A stretch of 64,000 nucleotides of DNA, taken from NCBI GenBank assembly GCA_004379135.1, contig NBNI01000007.1, forward strand, positions 855,501 to 919,500, given 5' to 3'. Shown here piece after piece: positions 1 through 7,996 of the stretch. A program made the translations under genes and the position numbers. The first letter of the stretch is position 1. Every line of letters begins with the position of its first letter. Origin of the DNA: Acidimicrobiales bacterium mtb01 (GTDB lineage: Bacteria > Actinomycetota > Acidimicrobiia > Acidimicrobiales > Ilumatobacteraceae). The notes beneath the pieces were generated by a model. The model searched no databases, was not told the origin of the DNA, and saw only the letters and a list, made by a program, of their open reading frames with translations.

Positions 1-357
1 GGCCTCGATTCCGTCCGATCCGTACACGTCGGCCAGGCGCTGCGGATCGCCCTCGGGTCGGCCGTTCATCGTCATTCCGACCGGCAAGGAGAGAACGGTC
101 CCACCGGCTCCATTGGGCGAGAGCGCGAGGATGCTGATGGACGCGAGATAGTTCTGCTCGTCGGTGGTGGCCAGGATCGCCGTGGGCGTGGTGGGAATGG
201 CGATCGTGGGAAGTGACACCACCGCTTCGGCCGCTCGCGAGTCGCGCACGGCTCGCCAGGCGATCACCCCGGAGACCGGGAGAAGAGCGAGAACCAGAAC
301 TCCCGACACGAACGCGACGAGCGTCCGACGGCGACGCTGCGACTTGAGATAACTCAC
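1..357 (-). CDS. LCP (LytR-CpsA-Psr)-like membrane-anchored protein, C-terminus cut by window edge
   Basis: Reading on the minus strand from a GTG at 357, 119 residues are open to base 1. An Arg/Lys-rich N-terminus (about residues 6-12) precedes one hydrophobic helix (about 13-32), then an extracellular part with ILALSPNG...GTVLSLPVGM and LADVYGSDG. That spacing resembles the start of an LCP domain, a family that joins glycopolymers to peptidoglycan. However, the usual R-x-D and P-R-D residues are not visible, so the activity is doubtful. The GTG overlaps the nadD stop as GTGA, so the gene is probably translated by coupling. A nadD-LCP order is familiar in Actinobacteria. The family call is tentative. 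Confidence 0.55.
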   Translation of the reverse strand, partial: MSYLKSQRRRRTLVAFVSGVLVLALLPVSGVIAWRAVRDSRAAEAVVSLPTIAIPTTPTAILATTDEQNYLASISILALSPNGAGGTVLSLPVGMTMNGRPEGDPQRLADVYGSDGIEA

Positions 358-962
358 CGCACACCTTCCGACGCGTACAAGCCGCGCTCGCGGATGACGG
401 CGAGAACCGAATCGGTCACCAGGTAGTCGAGTGGCCTGCCATCGCGGAACCGCGCTCGGAGATCGGTGCTCGACACCTCGAGACGCGGCACTTCGACGCG
501 CAACCAGTCGATGCCCGACGGCAACTCGACCGGTGCGCCCGGGCGATCGACGACGACGATGCGACTGAGATTCACCACGTCCTCGAATCGCTCCCACGTT
601 TCGAGACCGGCGGCCGCATCGTCACCCACGATCGTGAAGAACTCGGCATCGGGATTCGCGACTTTCAACGCGGCCAATGTGTCGGCGGTGTAACTCGGGC
701 CTCCGTGTTCGATCTCCCACGTTCCCACTTCGAGACCGGGGACTCCGCGCACCGCCGCGGTGACCATCGCCAGACGATCGGACGCCGGCGTGATGCTGCG
801 CTGCCCTTCCTTCTGCCAGGGCACGTTGGCCACCATCAGAACGACCCGGTCGAGACCCAGAGCGTGGCGCACGTTGACCGCCGTGACCAGGTGCCCCACA
901 TGGGGAGGATCGAAGGTACCTCCGAAGAGGCCGATCCGGGGGTTCGACGCGCGGCCCGACAC
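354..962 (-). CDS. nadD: nicotinate-nucleotide adenylyltransferase
   Basis: NadD transfers AMP from ATP to nicotinate mononucleotide to form deamido-NAD in the cytoplasm. The nucleotidyltransferase signature GGTFDPPHVGH sits at residues 14-24, and the C-terminal SSTDLR motif lies near 164-170. The reading frame stays open upstream to 1169, but that extension has no NadD similarity. A GTG at 962 gives 202 residues, normal for the family, and lies 8 bases after a TAGACT hexamer (971-976) expected of a near-leaderless promoter. Its stop overlaps the GTG of the LCP-like gene. Confidence 0.93.
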   Translation of the reverse strand: MSGRASNPRIGLFGGTFDPPHVGHLVTAVNVRHALGLDRVVLMVANVPWQKEGQRSITPASDRLAMVTAAVRGVPGLEVGTWEIEHGGPSYTADTLAALKVANPDAEFFTIVGDDAAAGLETWERFEDVVNLSRIVVVDRPGAPVELPSGIDWLRVEVPRLEVSSTDLRARFRDGRPLDYLVTDSVLAVIRERGLYASEGVR

Positions 963-1283
963 GTCTGCGGAGTCTACGGCCGGGCATTTCCCCTGTTCAG
1001 GCCCGGTGAGGACGAATTTCTCAAGTTCACGGGACGGCCGGCCGATACCCCTGCTGTCCCTGCCCACCCGTTCGACCCCGAACCGATTACGACACCCCAA
1101 AGAACTCTGATAACTTACGGGTCCCCTTTCGGGACCCCCCAGTTCCGATCCCGAGTTCTTGACCCCCACATACCAAGAGCTCCCGTTCGTTGTTGTTCAC
1201 GGACCGGTCACTGACGTGCCGGTGTCCGAAGTCACCGGCGGACATGGAACAACAGACGAAGACGAACAGTTGAGAAGAACATC
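963..1283. other. 321-base divergent intergenic region with a structured leader before the sigma gene
   Basis: No convincing gene lies here. At the nadD side there is a -10-like TAGACT (971-976, minus strand). A hairpin with 7-bp arms lies at 1119-1125 and 1131-1137. Close to the sigma start are nested inverted repeats: outer GTTGTTC/GAACAAC (1192-1198, 1247-1253) and inner CCGGTG/CACCGG (1219-1224, 1233-1238). The nested repeats could fold as an mRNA leader or act as an operator. No convincing promoter for the sigma gene could be assigned. Confidence 0.4.
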
Positions 1284-2111
1284 ATGAATGACTCCATTGG
1301 CATCTACCTGAACGACATCGGCAAGGTTCCCTTGCTCACCGCCGAAGACGAGCGCGTCCTGTCGCGCGCGATCGAGAAGGGCCGCGAAGCCGCCGCCAAG
1401 AAGGCAGCCGGCGAGAAGAGCCCGGCCATCAATCGCGACATCCGCGAGGCCGCCAAGGCCAAGGACCGATTCATTCGTGCCAACTTGCGTCTCGTCGTGT
1501 CGATCGCCCGTCGCTATCCCCTGCCGCAGGGCATGGATCTCCTCGATCTCATCCAGGAAGGCAACCTCGGCCTCGAGCACGCGGTCGACAAGTTCGACTG
1601 GCGTCGCGGCTTCAAATTCTCCACCTACGCCACCTTCTGGATCCGCCAGGCCATCGGCCGCGCACTCGACCAGAAGGCCAGCCTCATCCGAATCCCGGGC
1701 GATCGTTCGGCCAGCCTGCGTGCCGCGTTGCGTCAGGCCAGCGGTGACGGCGAGACCCTCGACATGGCCAATGCCGAACTGCACCGTCTCACCACGCCGG
1801 TGTCGCTCGACAAGACCATCGGTGACGACGGCGACGCGACGTTGGGCGATCTCATGGCCAACGGCGACCCCACTCCCGAAGACCACATCATCGCGCAGGG
1901 CGAGACCGAGCAGCTCACCAAGTTGCTCGACACCCTCGACGCCCGTGCTCGTTACGCCGTCGAGGCCCGCTTCGGTCTCATCGATGGCGAGCGCAAGAGT
2001 TTCCGTGAAGTCGGCGAAAAACTCGGTGTCACCGCCGAGGCCGCTCGCCGTCTCGTGTCACGAGCCGTGGCCGGATTGAAGGAAGAGGCCGACGGCATCT
2101 TTGCTGCCTGA
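1284..2111 (+). CDS. RNA polymerase sigma factor, sigma-70 family, with divergent region 4.2
   Basis: A 275-residue group 1/2-type sigma factor. Region 1.2 is at 4-33 (YLNDIGKVPLLTAEDE) and region 2 at about 67-128 (NLRLVVSIARRY, DLIQEGNLGL, FKFSTYATFWIRQAIGRAL), so core binding and -10 melting look intact. The linker at 140-205 is unusual and acidic. In region 4 the helix that reads the -35 element is changed: a typical TRERVRQIEARAL is replaced by TAEAARRLVSRAV (250-262), removing several DNA-contacting charges. It may use promoters with weak or different -35 elements. The ATG has a GAGAAG-type ribosome site. It sits alone between nadD and DAHP synthase and ends before a strong terminator. 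Confidence 0.9.
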   Translation: MNDSIGIYLNDIGKVPLLTAEDERVLSRAIEKGREAAAKKAAGEKSPAINRDIREAAKAKDRFIRANLRLVVSIARRYPLPQGMDLLDLIQEGNLGLEHAVDKFDWRRGFKFSTYATFWIRQAIGRALDQKASLIRIPGDRSASLRAALRQASGDGETLDMANAELHRLTTPVSLDKTIGDDGDATLGDLMANGDPTPEDHIIAQGETEQLTKLLDTLDARARYAVEARFGLIDGERKSFREVGEKLGVTAEAARRLVSRAVAGLKEEADGIFAA

Positions 2112-2142
2112 TGCACGGTCTTCACTGAAGTCAGCCAATCAA

Positions 2143-2174
2143 AACGACCCGGCGCCTTTCGGTGCCGGGTCGTT
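2143..2174 (+). terminator. intrinsic-type hairpin after the sigma factor gene
   Basis: Arms 2143-2156 and 2161-2174 form a 14-bp stem (one G-U pair) around a UUUC tetraloop. The AACGACCCGGC arm is fully matched and a short U-containing stretch follows. It lies 31 bases after the sigma stop. The TAGTCT hexamer proposed as the -10 of the next gene starts at the last base of the hairpin. Confidence 0.85.
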
Positions 2175-2179
2175 AGTCT
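2174..2179 (+). promoter_or_regulatory. -10 hexamer TAGTCT for the DAHP synthase gene
   Basis: TAGTCT ends 7 bases before the ATG at 2187, so transcription would start at or next to the start codon. No Shine-Dalgarno sequence is present. This is one of the repeated TAnnnT-start arrangements in the window. Confidence 0.6.
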
Positions 2180-2186
2180 TTCCGGC

Positions 2187-3542
2187 ATGGCATCCGGGTG
2201 GTCACCGACTTCGTGGCGTGCATTTCCCGCCGCGCAACAGCCCGAGTGGCCCGATGAGGGCGATCTCGAGCGCGCGCTGAAGCAGATCGCCTCCTATCCC
2301 CCGCTGGTCTTCGCGGGCGAGGCCCGTTCGTTGCAGGCGGCTCTGGCCCAGGTGTCGAGCGGCAACGCCTTCTTGCTGCAGGCCGGCGACTGTGCCGAGA
2401 GTTTCGACGACTTCTCGGCCAACAACATCCGCGAGAAGTTGCGGGTCATCCTGCAGATGGCGGTCGTGCTCACGTACAGCCTCGGTGTCCCGACGGTGAA
2501 AGTCGGTCGGATCGCCGGTCAGTTCGCCAAGCCGCGCAGCAGCCCCACCGAGAAGATCGGCGATCTCGAACTTCCGAGTTTCCGCGGGCACATCGTCAAC
2601 GACCCCACCCCCACTCCGGCCGCGCGTATTCCCGACGCCGACCGGCTCGTGCAGGCGTACCACCAGTCGGCGTCCACGCTGAACCTGGTCCGCGCCTTCA
2701 CCAAGGGCGGCTTCGCCGATCTGTCGCGGGTGCACGCCTGGACGCAGGAATTCGTCGGCACCAGCCCCGAAGGCCAGCGCTACGAACAACTGGCGACCGA
2801 GATCGACCGCGCCCTGCGCTTCATGCGCGCCTGCGGCGTCGACACCGAAAACAACTCGTCGCTCCACGAAGTCGACGTGTTCACCAGCCACGAAGCACTT
2901 CTTCTCGGATACGAAGAGGCCCTCACGCGGCAGGACTCGCTCACCGGAGGCTGGTACGACTGCTCGGCCCACATGCTCTGGATCGGTGAGCGCACGCGTC
3001 AACTCGACGGTGCCCACATCGAATTCCTCCGCGGAGTCGGCAACCCGATCGGCTGCAAGATCGGTGCGAGTACATCAGTCGACTTCGTGCTCGAACTGTG
3101 CCAGGTCCTCAATCCGGCCCGCGTGCCCGGTCGCCTCACGCTCATCAGCCGCATGGGTGCCGACAAGGTCGAAGCGTCGCTTCGTCCGCTGCTACGCGCG
3201 GTCACCGACGCCGGCCACCCGGTGGTGTGGGCCTGCGACCCGATGCACGCCAACACGTTCACGTCCACATCCGGACTCAAGACGCGGCACTTCGACGACA
3301 TCATCCGCGAGATCGCCGGTTTCGTCAGCGCGCACCGCGCCGAAGGAACCTGGCCGGGCGGAATCCACGTCGAACTCACCGGCGACAACGTCACCGAATG
3401 CCTCGGTGGCGCCGACGCTCTCACGGTCGAGGATCTCGACCATCGCTACCAGACGGTCTGCGACCCGCGACTCAACGCCCGCCAAGGTCTCGATCTGGCG
3501 TTCGGCGTGGCCGAGCTCATCCGCTCGTCGGGCTTTGCCTGA
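2187..3542 (+). CDS. aroG: class II 3-deoxy-D-arabino-heptulosonate 7-phosphate (DAHP) synthase
   Basis: It condenses phosphoenolpyruvate with erythrose 4-phosphate, the first step of the shikimate pathway. The 451 residues span the whole plant/actinobacterial class II family. Metal-binding positions are in place: Cys69 (QAGDCAESF), His354 (DPMHANTF), Glu396 (VELTGD) and Asp426 (CDPRLN). The ATG is preceded by TAGTCT and 7 bases with no ribosome site, suggesting a leaderless message. The stop overlaps the proposed TTG start of the next gene by 8 bases. No other aromatic amino acid genes are nearby. Confidence 0.95.
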   Translation: MASGWSPTSWRAFPAAQQPEWPDEGDLERALKQIASYPPLVFAGEARSLQAALAQVSSGNAFLLQAGDCAESFDDFSANNIREKLRVILQMAVVLTYSLGVPTVKVGRIAGQFAKPRSSPTEKIGDLELPSFRGHIVNDPTPTPAARIPDADRLVQAYHQSASTLNLVRAFTKGGFADLSRVHAWTQEFVGTSPEGQRYEQLATEIDRALRFMRACGVDTENNSSLHEVDVFTSHEALLLGYEEALTRQDSLTGGWYDCSAHMLWIGERTRQLDGAHIEFLRGVGNPIGCKIGASTSVDFVLELCQVLNPARVPGRLTLISRMGADKVEASLRPLLRAVTDAGHPVVWACDPMHANTFTSTSGLKTRHFDDIIREIAGFVSAHRAEGTWPGGIHVELTGDNVTECLGGADALTVEDLDHRYQTVCDPRLNARQGLDLAFGVAELIRSSGFA

Positions 3543-4356
3543 TCACCTGCTCGACGTCGTCAGCACCTGGCCCGTTCCGCACGCGTCGGCCGCGGTGCTG
3601 CGCGAGGGGTCGGTGGTCGCACGTCGGGGCGACTCCGCTTTCGCCTATCGGTTGGCTTCGCTGTCGAAGATGATCACCGCGTGGGCCACCCTCGTCGCGT
3701 GCGAGGAAGGAGTGGTGTCGCTCGACGACGAAGTCGGCCCGGCCTCGTTGCGTCATCTTCTCGCGCATGCCGCCGGGTACGGATTCGACGGCGACGCACC
3801 CATCATGGCGCCGGGCCGGCGACGCATCTACTCGAACACGGGCATCGAGAACGCGGCCGCCCACGTGGCGAGGCAGGCCGACATGCCGTTCGATCGCTAC
3901 CTGAACGAAGCGATCTTCGAACCGTCGGGCATGTCGTCCTCGTCGTTGCGCGGTTCGGCGGCGTTCGCCGTGTGGGGCACCCTCGACGACACCTGTCGAT
4001 TCGTCGCCGAACTCATGCGACCCACGCTGGTCTCCACCGACACCGCTCGCGACGCGGTCAGCGTGCAGTTCCCCGAACTCGGCGGCGTGGTTCCTGGTCT
4101 CGGGTCCTTCAAGCCGTGCCCATGGGGACTCGGCATCGAGATCCGGGGCGAGAAGTGGCCGCATTGGACGGGCTCCCGCAATTCGTCGCGAACGTTCGGG
4201 CATTTCGGCGGCAGCGGAACGATGGCCTGGGTCGACCCCGCCATCGACGTCGCACTCGTCGCACTCACCGATCGCGATTTCGATCAGTGGCCGACGGAGG
4301 CCCTGGCGGCCTGGTCGAACCTGAGCGACACCATCGTCGACTGGGCGAGGTCGTGA
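3535..4356 (+). CDS. serine hydrolase, beta-lactamase / penicillin-binding family
   Basis: A 273-residue member of the PF00144-type family of DD-peptidases, esterases and class C beta-lactamases. Visible motifs are SxxK with Ser42 and Lys45, YSN at 99-101 and HFGGSG at 223-228 in place of the usual KTG-type box. There is no signal peptide, so it should be cytoplasmic, favouring an esterase-like role over wall synthesis. The only suitable start is TTG at 3535, giving an 8-base overlap TTGCCTGA with the DAHP synthase stop. The MFS gene begins one base after its stop, so the three genes look like one transcript. Substrate unknown. Confidence 0.8.
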   Translation: MPDHLLDVVSTWPVPHASAAVLREGSVVARRGDSAFAYRLASLSKMITAWATLVACEEGVVSLDDEVGPASLRHLLAHAAGYGFDGDAPIMAPGRRRIYSNTGIENAAAHVARQADMPFDRYLNEAIFEPSGMSSSSLRGSAAFAVWGTLDDTCRFVAELMRPTLVSTDTARDAVSVQFPELGGVVPGLGSFKPCPWGLGIEIRGEKWPHWTGSRNSSRTFGHFGGSGTMAWVDPAIDVALVALTDRDFDQWPTEALAAWSNLSDTIVDWARS

Positions 4357-4357
4357 C

Positions 4358-5500
4358 ATGACGTCCACCCGCGCCACCGAACGCGTTCTCCTCGCTTCGG
4401 CGTTCATGCTGTCCGCGAGCAACAGCGTGGTGTTCGCCCTCATGGGAAACCTGCAGGACGAGTTCGGCTTCGGTGCGGCCGGACTCGGCTTCATCGCGGC
4501 GGCCGGCTTCCTGGCGTCGTTCATCATGCAGGTGGTCGTGGCACCGTTCGCCGATCGCGGTCACGCCAAGTTGCTGATGATCCTCGGTCCGGTGTTGGCG
4601 ATCGTCGGTAACGCGGTCTTCGCGACCGGATCGAGCCTCCTGCAATTCGTGATCGCCCGTGCGATCGCCGGCTCGGCCACCGGCTGCTTCTACCCCCCGG
4701 CCCGCGCGTTGATGGCCAACTTGAAGTCGGATGGCCAATCCGAACGTCTGGGCGCCATGGCCGGCATCGATCTGGCCGGATTCGTCACCGGCCCGGTGAT
4801 CGGCGGATTGCTCGTCGGTCCCTTGGGCTTGCGATGGCCGTTCGTGATCTTCTCGATCGCCGCCGCCATCTCGTTCTTCCTCGTGTCGACACGCCCGCTT
4901 CCCGAACTGCCGCGCGCAACCGAACGCGCCGGCTTGCCCTTCGGTTTGCTGCGCGATCGCGGAGTCCTCGTGCCGATCATGCTCCTGGTTGCCCTCGCAC
5001 TACCGGTGGGGTTGTACGACTCTCTGTGGGACCGCTTCCTCACCGATCTGGGTGCGTCCGATGCGGTGGTCGGGTTGTCGTTGGGCGCCTACGCGATTCC
5101 GTTCGTGGCGCTGTCTCGTTTCGGGGGCCGGCTCGCCGACCGACGCGGTCACCTTCTCGTCGCGTACACCGGGATCTTCGTCGTCGCACCGTTCACCGTT
5201 TTGTACGGGCAGTTCTCGGCGGTGTGGATCCCGATCGCCTTGGGAACGATCGAGTCGTGCGCGCAGGCCTGTGCGGCTCCGGCCGCAGCGGGTCTGCTGG
5301 CCCGCAACGCTCCTGCCGGTCGTGCGGCATCGGCACAAGGCCTGGCCGGTGCGTGCAACCAACTGGTGGCCGCGGTGGTCGCTCTCCTGGCCACGTGGGG
5401 TTACGGAATCGTCTCCCCGAACGTTCTGTTCGCGATCGCGGGGGCCGCGGTGCTGGCGGTCGGAACCGCCGCGCGTCTCCTCCACCGATCGGGCTCCTGA
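4358..5500 (+). CDS. major facilitator superfamily transporter
   Basis: A 380-residue hydrophobic protein with about twelve membrane segments in two halves. The loop after the second helix carries FADRGHAKLL, and the equivalent loop in the second half carries GGRLADRRGH, the typical MFS signature region. It is probably an exporter or drug:H+ antiporter type carrier, but the substrate cannot be read from sequence. It starts one base after the serine hydrolase stop and ends inside a hairpin shared with the convergent thiolase gene. Confidence 0.85.
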   Translation: MTSTRATERVLLASAFMLSASNSVVFALMGNLQDEFGFGAAGLGFIAAAGFLASFIMQVVVAPFADRGHAKLLMILGPVLAIVGNAVFATGSSLLQFVIARAIAGSATGCFYPPARALMANLKSDGQSERLGAMAGIDLAGFVTGPVIGGLLVGPLGLRWPFVIFSIAAAISFFLVSTRPLPELPRATERAGLPFGLLRDRGVLVPIMLLVALALPVGLYDSLWDRFLTDLGASDAVVGLSLGAYAIPFVALSRFGGRLADRRGHLLVAYTGIFVVAPFTVLYGQFSAVWIPIALGTIESCAQACAAPAAAGLLARNAPAGRAASAQGLAGACNQLVAAVVALLATWGYGIVSPNVLFAIAGAAVLAVGTAARLLHRSGS

Positions 5501-5514
5501 CGAATCGTCAGGAG
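5494..5514. terminator. bidirectional hairpin containing both convergent stop codons
   Basis: Perfect 9-bp arms CTCCTGACG (5494-5502) and CGTCAGGAG (5506-5514) flank a 3-base loop. The MFS stop (5498-5500) is in the left arm and the thiolase stop (5508-5510, minus strand) is in the right arm. There is no U tract on either side, so efficiency is uncertain. Confidence 0.55.
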
Positions 5515-6710
5515 AGCCGTTCGACGATCATTGCCATGCCCTGACCGCCGCCCACGCACATGGTCTCGAGGCCGTATTGCTTGTTGCCTTCCTGTAGACC
5601 GTGGATGAGTGTGGTCATGATGCGCGCACCCGTCATGCCGAACGGGTGGCCGAGGGCGATCGAGCCGCCGTGCACGTTCAACTTGTCCCACGAGATGCCG
5701 AGGTGCTTCGCCGACGGGATCACCTGGGCGGCGAACGCCTCGTTGATCTCGACGAGGTCGATCTGATCGATCGAGAGGTTGGCTCGCGACAACGCCTGGC
5801 GACTCGCTTCGATGGGGCCGAGACCCATGATCTCGGGGTCGAGAGCCGACACGCCGCTCGACACCACACGGGCCAGCGGAGTGAGGCCGAGCTTCTTCGC
5901 CTTGGTGTCGCTCATGACGAGAACTGCGGCCGCTCCGTCGTTGAGCGGACACGCGTTGCCCGCAGTGATCTGACCATCGGGACGGAAGGCCGGCTTGAGG
6001 CCGCCCAAACCTTCGAGGGTCGTGCCTTCGCGCGGGCAGTCGTCCTTGTCGACGACGGAGCCGTCGGGAAGCGTGAGCGGAGTGATCTCGTCGGCGAAGA
6101 ATCCGTTCTTCACGTTTTCGGATGCGCGGTCCTGGCTCAGTTTGGCGAAGGTGTCCATCTCTTCGCGCGAGACGTTCTCGACTTCGCGCACGTTCTCGGC
6201 CGTCTGGCCCATGGCGATGTAGATGTCGGGAAGACCACTCGGCGGCGTCCACGTCGGCTGACCGCCGCCCGAACGCAGACGCGTGCGCTCGCCCGACTTC
6301 TCGAAGATCGAGTTGGGTGCGGTGTCGCTCGCGCCCGACCCATAGCGGCTCACGGCCTCCACACCGGCGGCGATGAAGCAGTCACCTTCGCCCGACTTGA
6401 TCGCGTGCGCCGCCATGCGAATGGTCTGCAGCGACGACGAGCAGTAGCGATTGACCGTGACGCCGGGAGCCTCGGGCACACCGGCCAGGATGGCGACCAC
6501 ACGGGCCAGGTTGAATCCGGCCTCGCCGGCCGGTTGACCCACTCCCATGATCAGATCCTCGATGTCGGAGCCCTTCACCTGAGGCACCTTGGCCATCAAG
6601 GCCCGCACGATCTGCGCGGCCATGTCGTCGGTGCGCAACGACACCAGCGAGCCCTTTCCGGCTCGACCGATCGGGCTGCGGGCGGTTGCGACGATGACGG
6701 CTTCGGTCAT
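5508..6710 (-). CDS. acetyl-CoA acetyltransferase / thiolase family
   Basis: A 400-residue thiolase: condensation or thiolytic cleavage of acyl-CoA thioesters. The nucleophile is Cys90 (NRYCSSSLQ). The GHP box with His355 (IALGHPFGMTGAR) and the second Cys385 (CVGGGQGMA) complete the active site. It has one of the clearest ribosome sites in the window (GGAGGAGGA upstream of the ATG at 6710), unlike the many leaderless-type genes. No partner beta-oxidation gene is adjacent, so a degradative or biosynthetic role is open. Confidence 0.92.
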   Translation of the reverse strand: MTEAVIVATARSPIGRAGKGSLVSLRTDDMAAQIVRALMAKVPQVKGSDIEDLIMGVGQPAGEAGFNLARVVAILAGVPEAPGVTVNRYCSSSLQTIRMAAHAIKSGEGDCFIAAGVEAVSRYGSGASDTAPNSIFEKSGERTRLRSGGGQPTWTPPSGLPDIYIAMGQTAENVREVENVSREEMDTFAKLSQDRASENVKNGFFADEITPLTLPDGSVVDKDDCPREGTTLEGLGGLKPAFRPDGQITAGNACPLNDGAAAVLVMSDTKAKKLGLTPLARVVSSGVSALDPEIMGLGPIEASRQALSRANLSIDQIDLVEINEAFAAQVIPSAKHLGISWDKLNVHGGSIALGHPFGMTGARIMTTLIHGLQEGNKQYGLETMCVGGGQGMAMIVERLS

Positions 6711-6791
6711 GATTTCCTCCTCCAGGAATCACCGACGAGGTGACTCATCGAACAGTAGCCAGGGGTCCGGCGTCGGCTCGAATGGCGAGCG

Positions 6792-7265
6792 TCAAGGCGC
6801 GAGAGTCCCGGATCGGATGAAGGCTCGGCGCTTCGCGGCATCGCGCAAACCGAAGATCTTCCACGCCCACGCGCACAGCACCAGTCCGGCCAACTCGAGC
6901 GGCACGTTCACCCAACCTCGTTCCACGACCGGCAATCGCGCCCCGTCGAACGACACACCTCCGAAGGGCCACCAGAACACCCGAGTGTTCCCGAACGCCC
7001 CGTCGAAGACGAGGTGCATGAAGGTTCCGATCGGAATCGCCAACAGGCGACGCCGCAGCGGACGCCTCCCCACCGTCGCGAACATCACCCCGACCAGGAT
7101 CGCCACGCTTCCGACGAGCGAATGGAGACCGCGCGCACCACCCCACACACCGTCAACCACATCGGGAAGCAACACCCCGACGATCAACAGCCGATGATCG
7201 AAACGCGAGTCGCGAAAGACGTACCAGACCGCCAACGTCGCGGTTCCGATGAACCAGAAGAGCAC
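6792..7265 (-). CDS. small multi-spanning membrane protein, YdjM/DUF457-like
   Basis: From a GTG at 7265, 157 residues with about four hydrophobic segments. Ordered polar motifs DHRLLIVGVLLPD, GLHSLVGS and FMHLVFDGAF resemble the conserved D...PD...HS...H..D pattern of the YdjM/DUF457 membrane 'metal-dependent hydrolase' family, but the match is partial. The frame is open further upstream, but that part overlaps the zinc-ribbon gene. GTG 7265 falls 4 bases after that gene's stop, so the two are probably co-transcribed. Function unknown. Confidence 0.6.
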   Translation of the reverse strand: MLFWFIGTATLAVWYVFRDSRFDHRLLIVGVLLPDVVDGVWGGARGLHSLVGSVAILVGVMFATVGRRPLRRRLLAIPIGTFMHLVFDGAFGNTRVFWWPFGGVSFDGARLPVVERGWVNVPLELAGLVLCAWAWKIFGLRDAAKRRAFIRSGTLAP

Positions 7266-7269
7266 GCGT

Positions 7270-7974
7270 TTACCGTACGAGCCAACGCCCGCAGCTCGGA
7301 CATTCGGCCACGTCATCGGACGGCAGCCGTTTGATCGCATCGAGTTCCGACTTCGAGATCTCCATGTGGCAACCGCCGCACTTTCCGTGGGCGATGGCCG
7401 TGACCGCCACTCCCCCGCTCGCCGCGCGCTGCCGGTCGTACGCCGCCAGGTCGGCCGCACTCACGCCCTGCACCGCCGTGCTTCGAAGCACGACCATCTC
7501 GGCGATCCGCGCGTCGGCATCGGCTTCGGCCGCACCGCGACGCTCGGCGGCCCGTGCTTCCGTGTCGGCGGCCCGCTCCTCGGCCCGCGACAACTCGGCC
7601 AATTCCTCGTCGGCCGCCGACGATGCCTCCAGCAACTCGAGACCCCGGTCGTCGAGTTCGCCGCGACGGGTGGCCAAGGCGTGAAGTTCGTGCTGCAGCG
7701 CCTCGGCTTCCCTCGGCGAGATGATCGTCTTCATCTGCCGCTCGAGGCGCGAACGATGCGTGTCGATCTCGGCGGACGACGATTCCACCGAATCGAGTTC
7801 GCGTTGCGCATCGGCCTGACGGCGGCGAATGTCGGCGATCTGGGCCCGCACGGCCAGGAGATCACGCTCGGCGGCCTGATGTTCGATCACTTCGGCAAGA
7901 CGCGGACGAGCGTGACGAGCCTGATCGAGCGCCGTGTCGATCGCCTGCACGGTCGCCAACGCCACGAGATCCAT
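7270..7974 (-). CDS. C4-type zinc-ribbon coiled-coil protein (COG1579 family)
   Basis: 234 residues. Residues about 20-170 are charged heptad-rich sequence forming a long coiled coil (ERDLLAVRAQIADIRRRQADA, AEERAADTEARAAERR). The C-terminus has two CxxC pairs (CGGC, CPSC) making a zinc ribbon. This family is widespread in Actinobacteria, usually as a small acidic/nucleic-acid-associated protein of unclear role. The start is the ATG at 7974, 22 bases after the PBP stop. Confidence 0.85.
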   Translation of the reverse strand: MDLVALATVQAIDTALDQARHARPRLAEVIEHQAAERDLLAVRAQIADIRRRQADAQRELDSVESSSAEIDTHRSRLERQMKTIISPREAEALQHELHALATRRGELDDRGLELLEASSAADEELAELSRAEERAADTEARAAERRGAAEADADARIAEMVVLRSTAVQGVSAADLAAYDRQRAASGGVAVTAIAHGKCGGCHMEISKSELDAIKRLPSDDVAECPSCGRWLVR

Positions 7975-7996
7975 GGGCCGACTGTACAGAGGCCGG

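Noticed and set aside
963-1169. N-terminal extension of nadD to 1169
   Set aside because: The extra 69 residues have no NadD similarity, and GTG 962 has a suitable -10 hexamer and gives normal length.
5601-6743. 380-codon plus-strand frame opposite the thiolase
   Set aside because: The thiolase has complete catalytic motifs and a strong ribosome site; this frame has neither.
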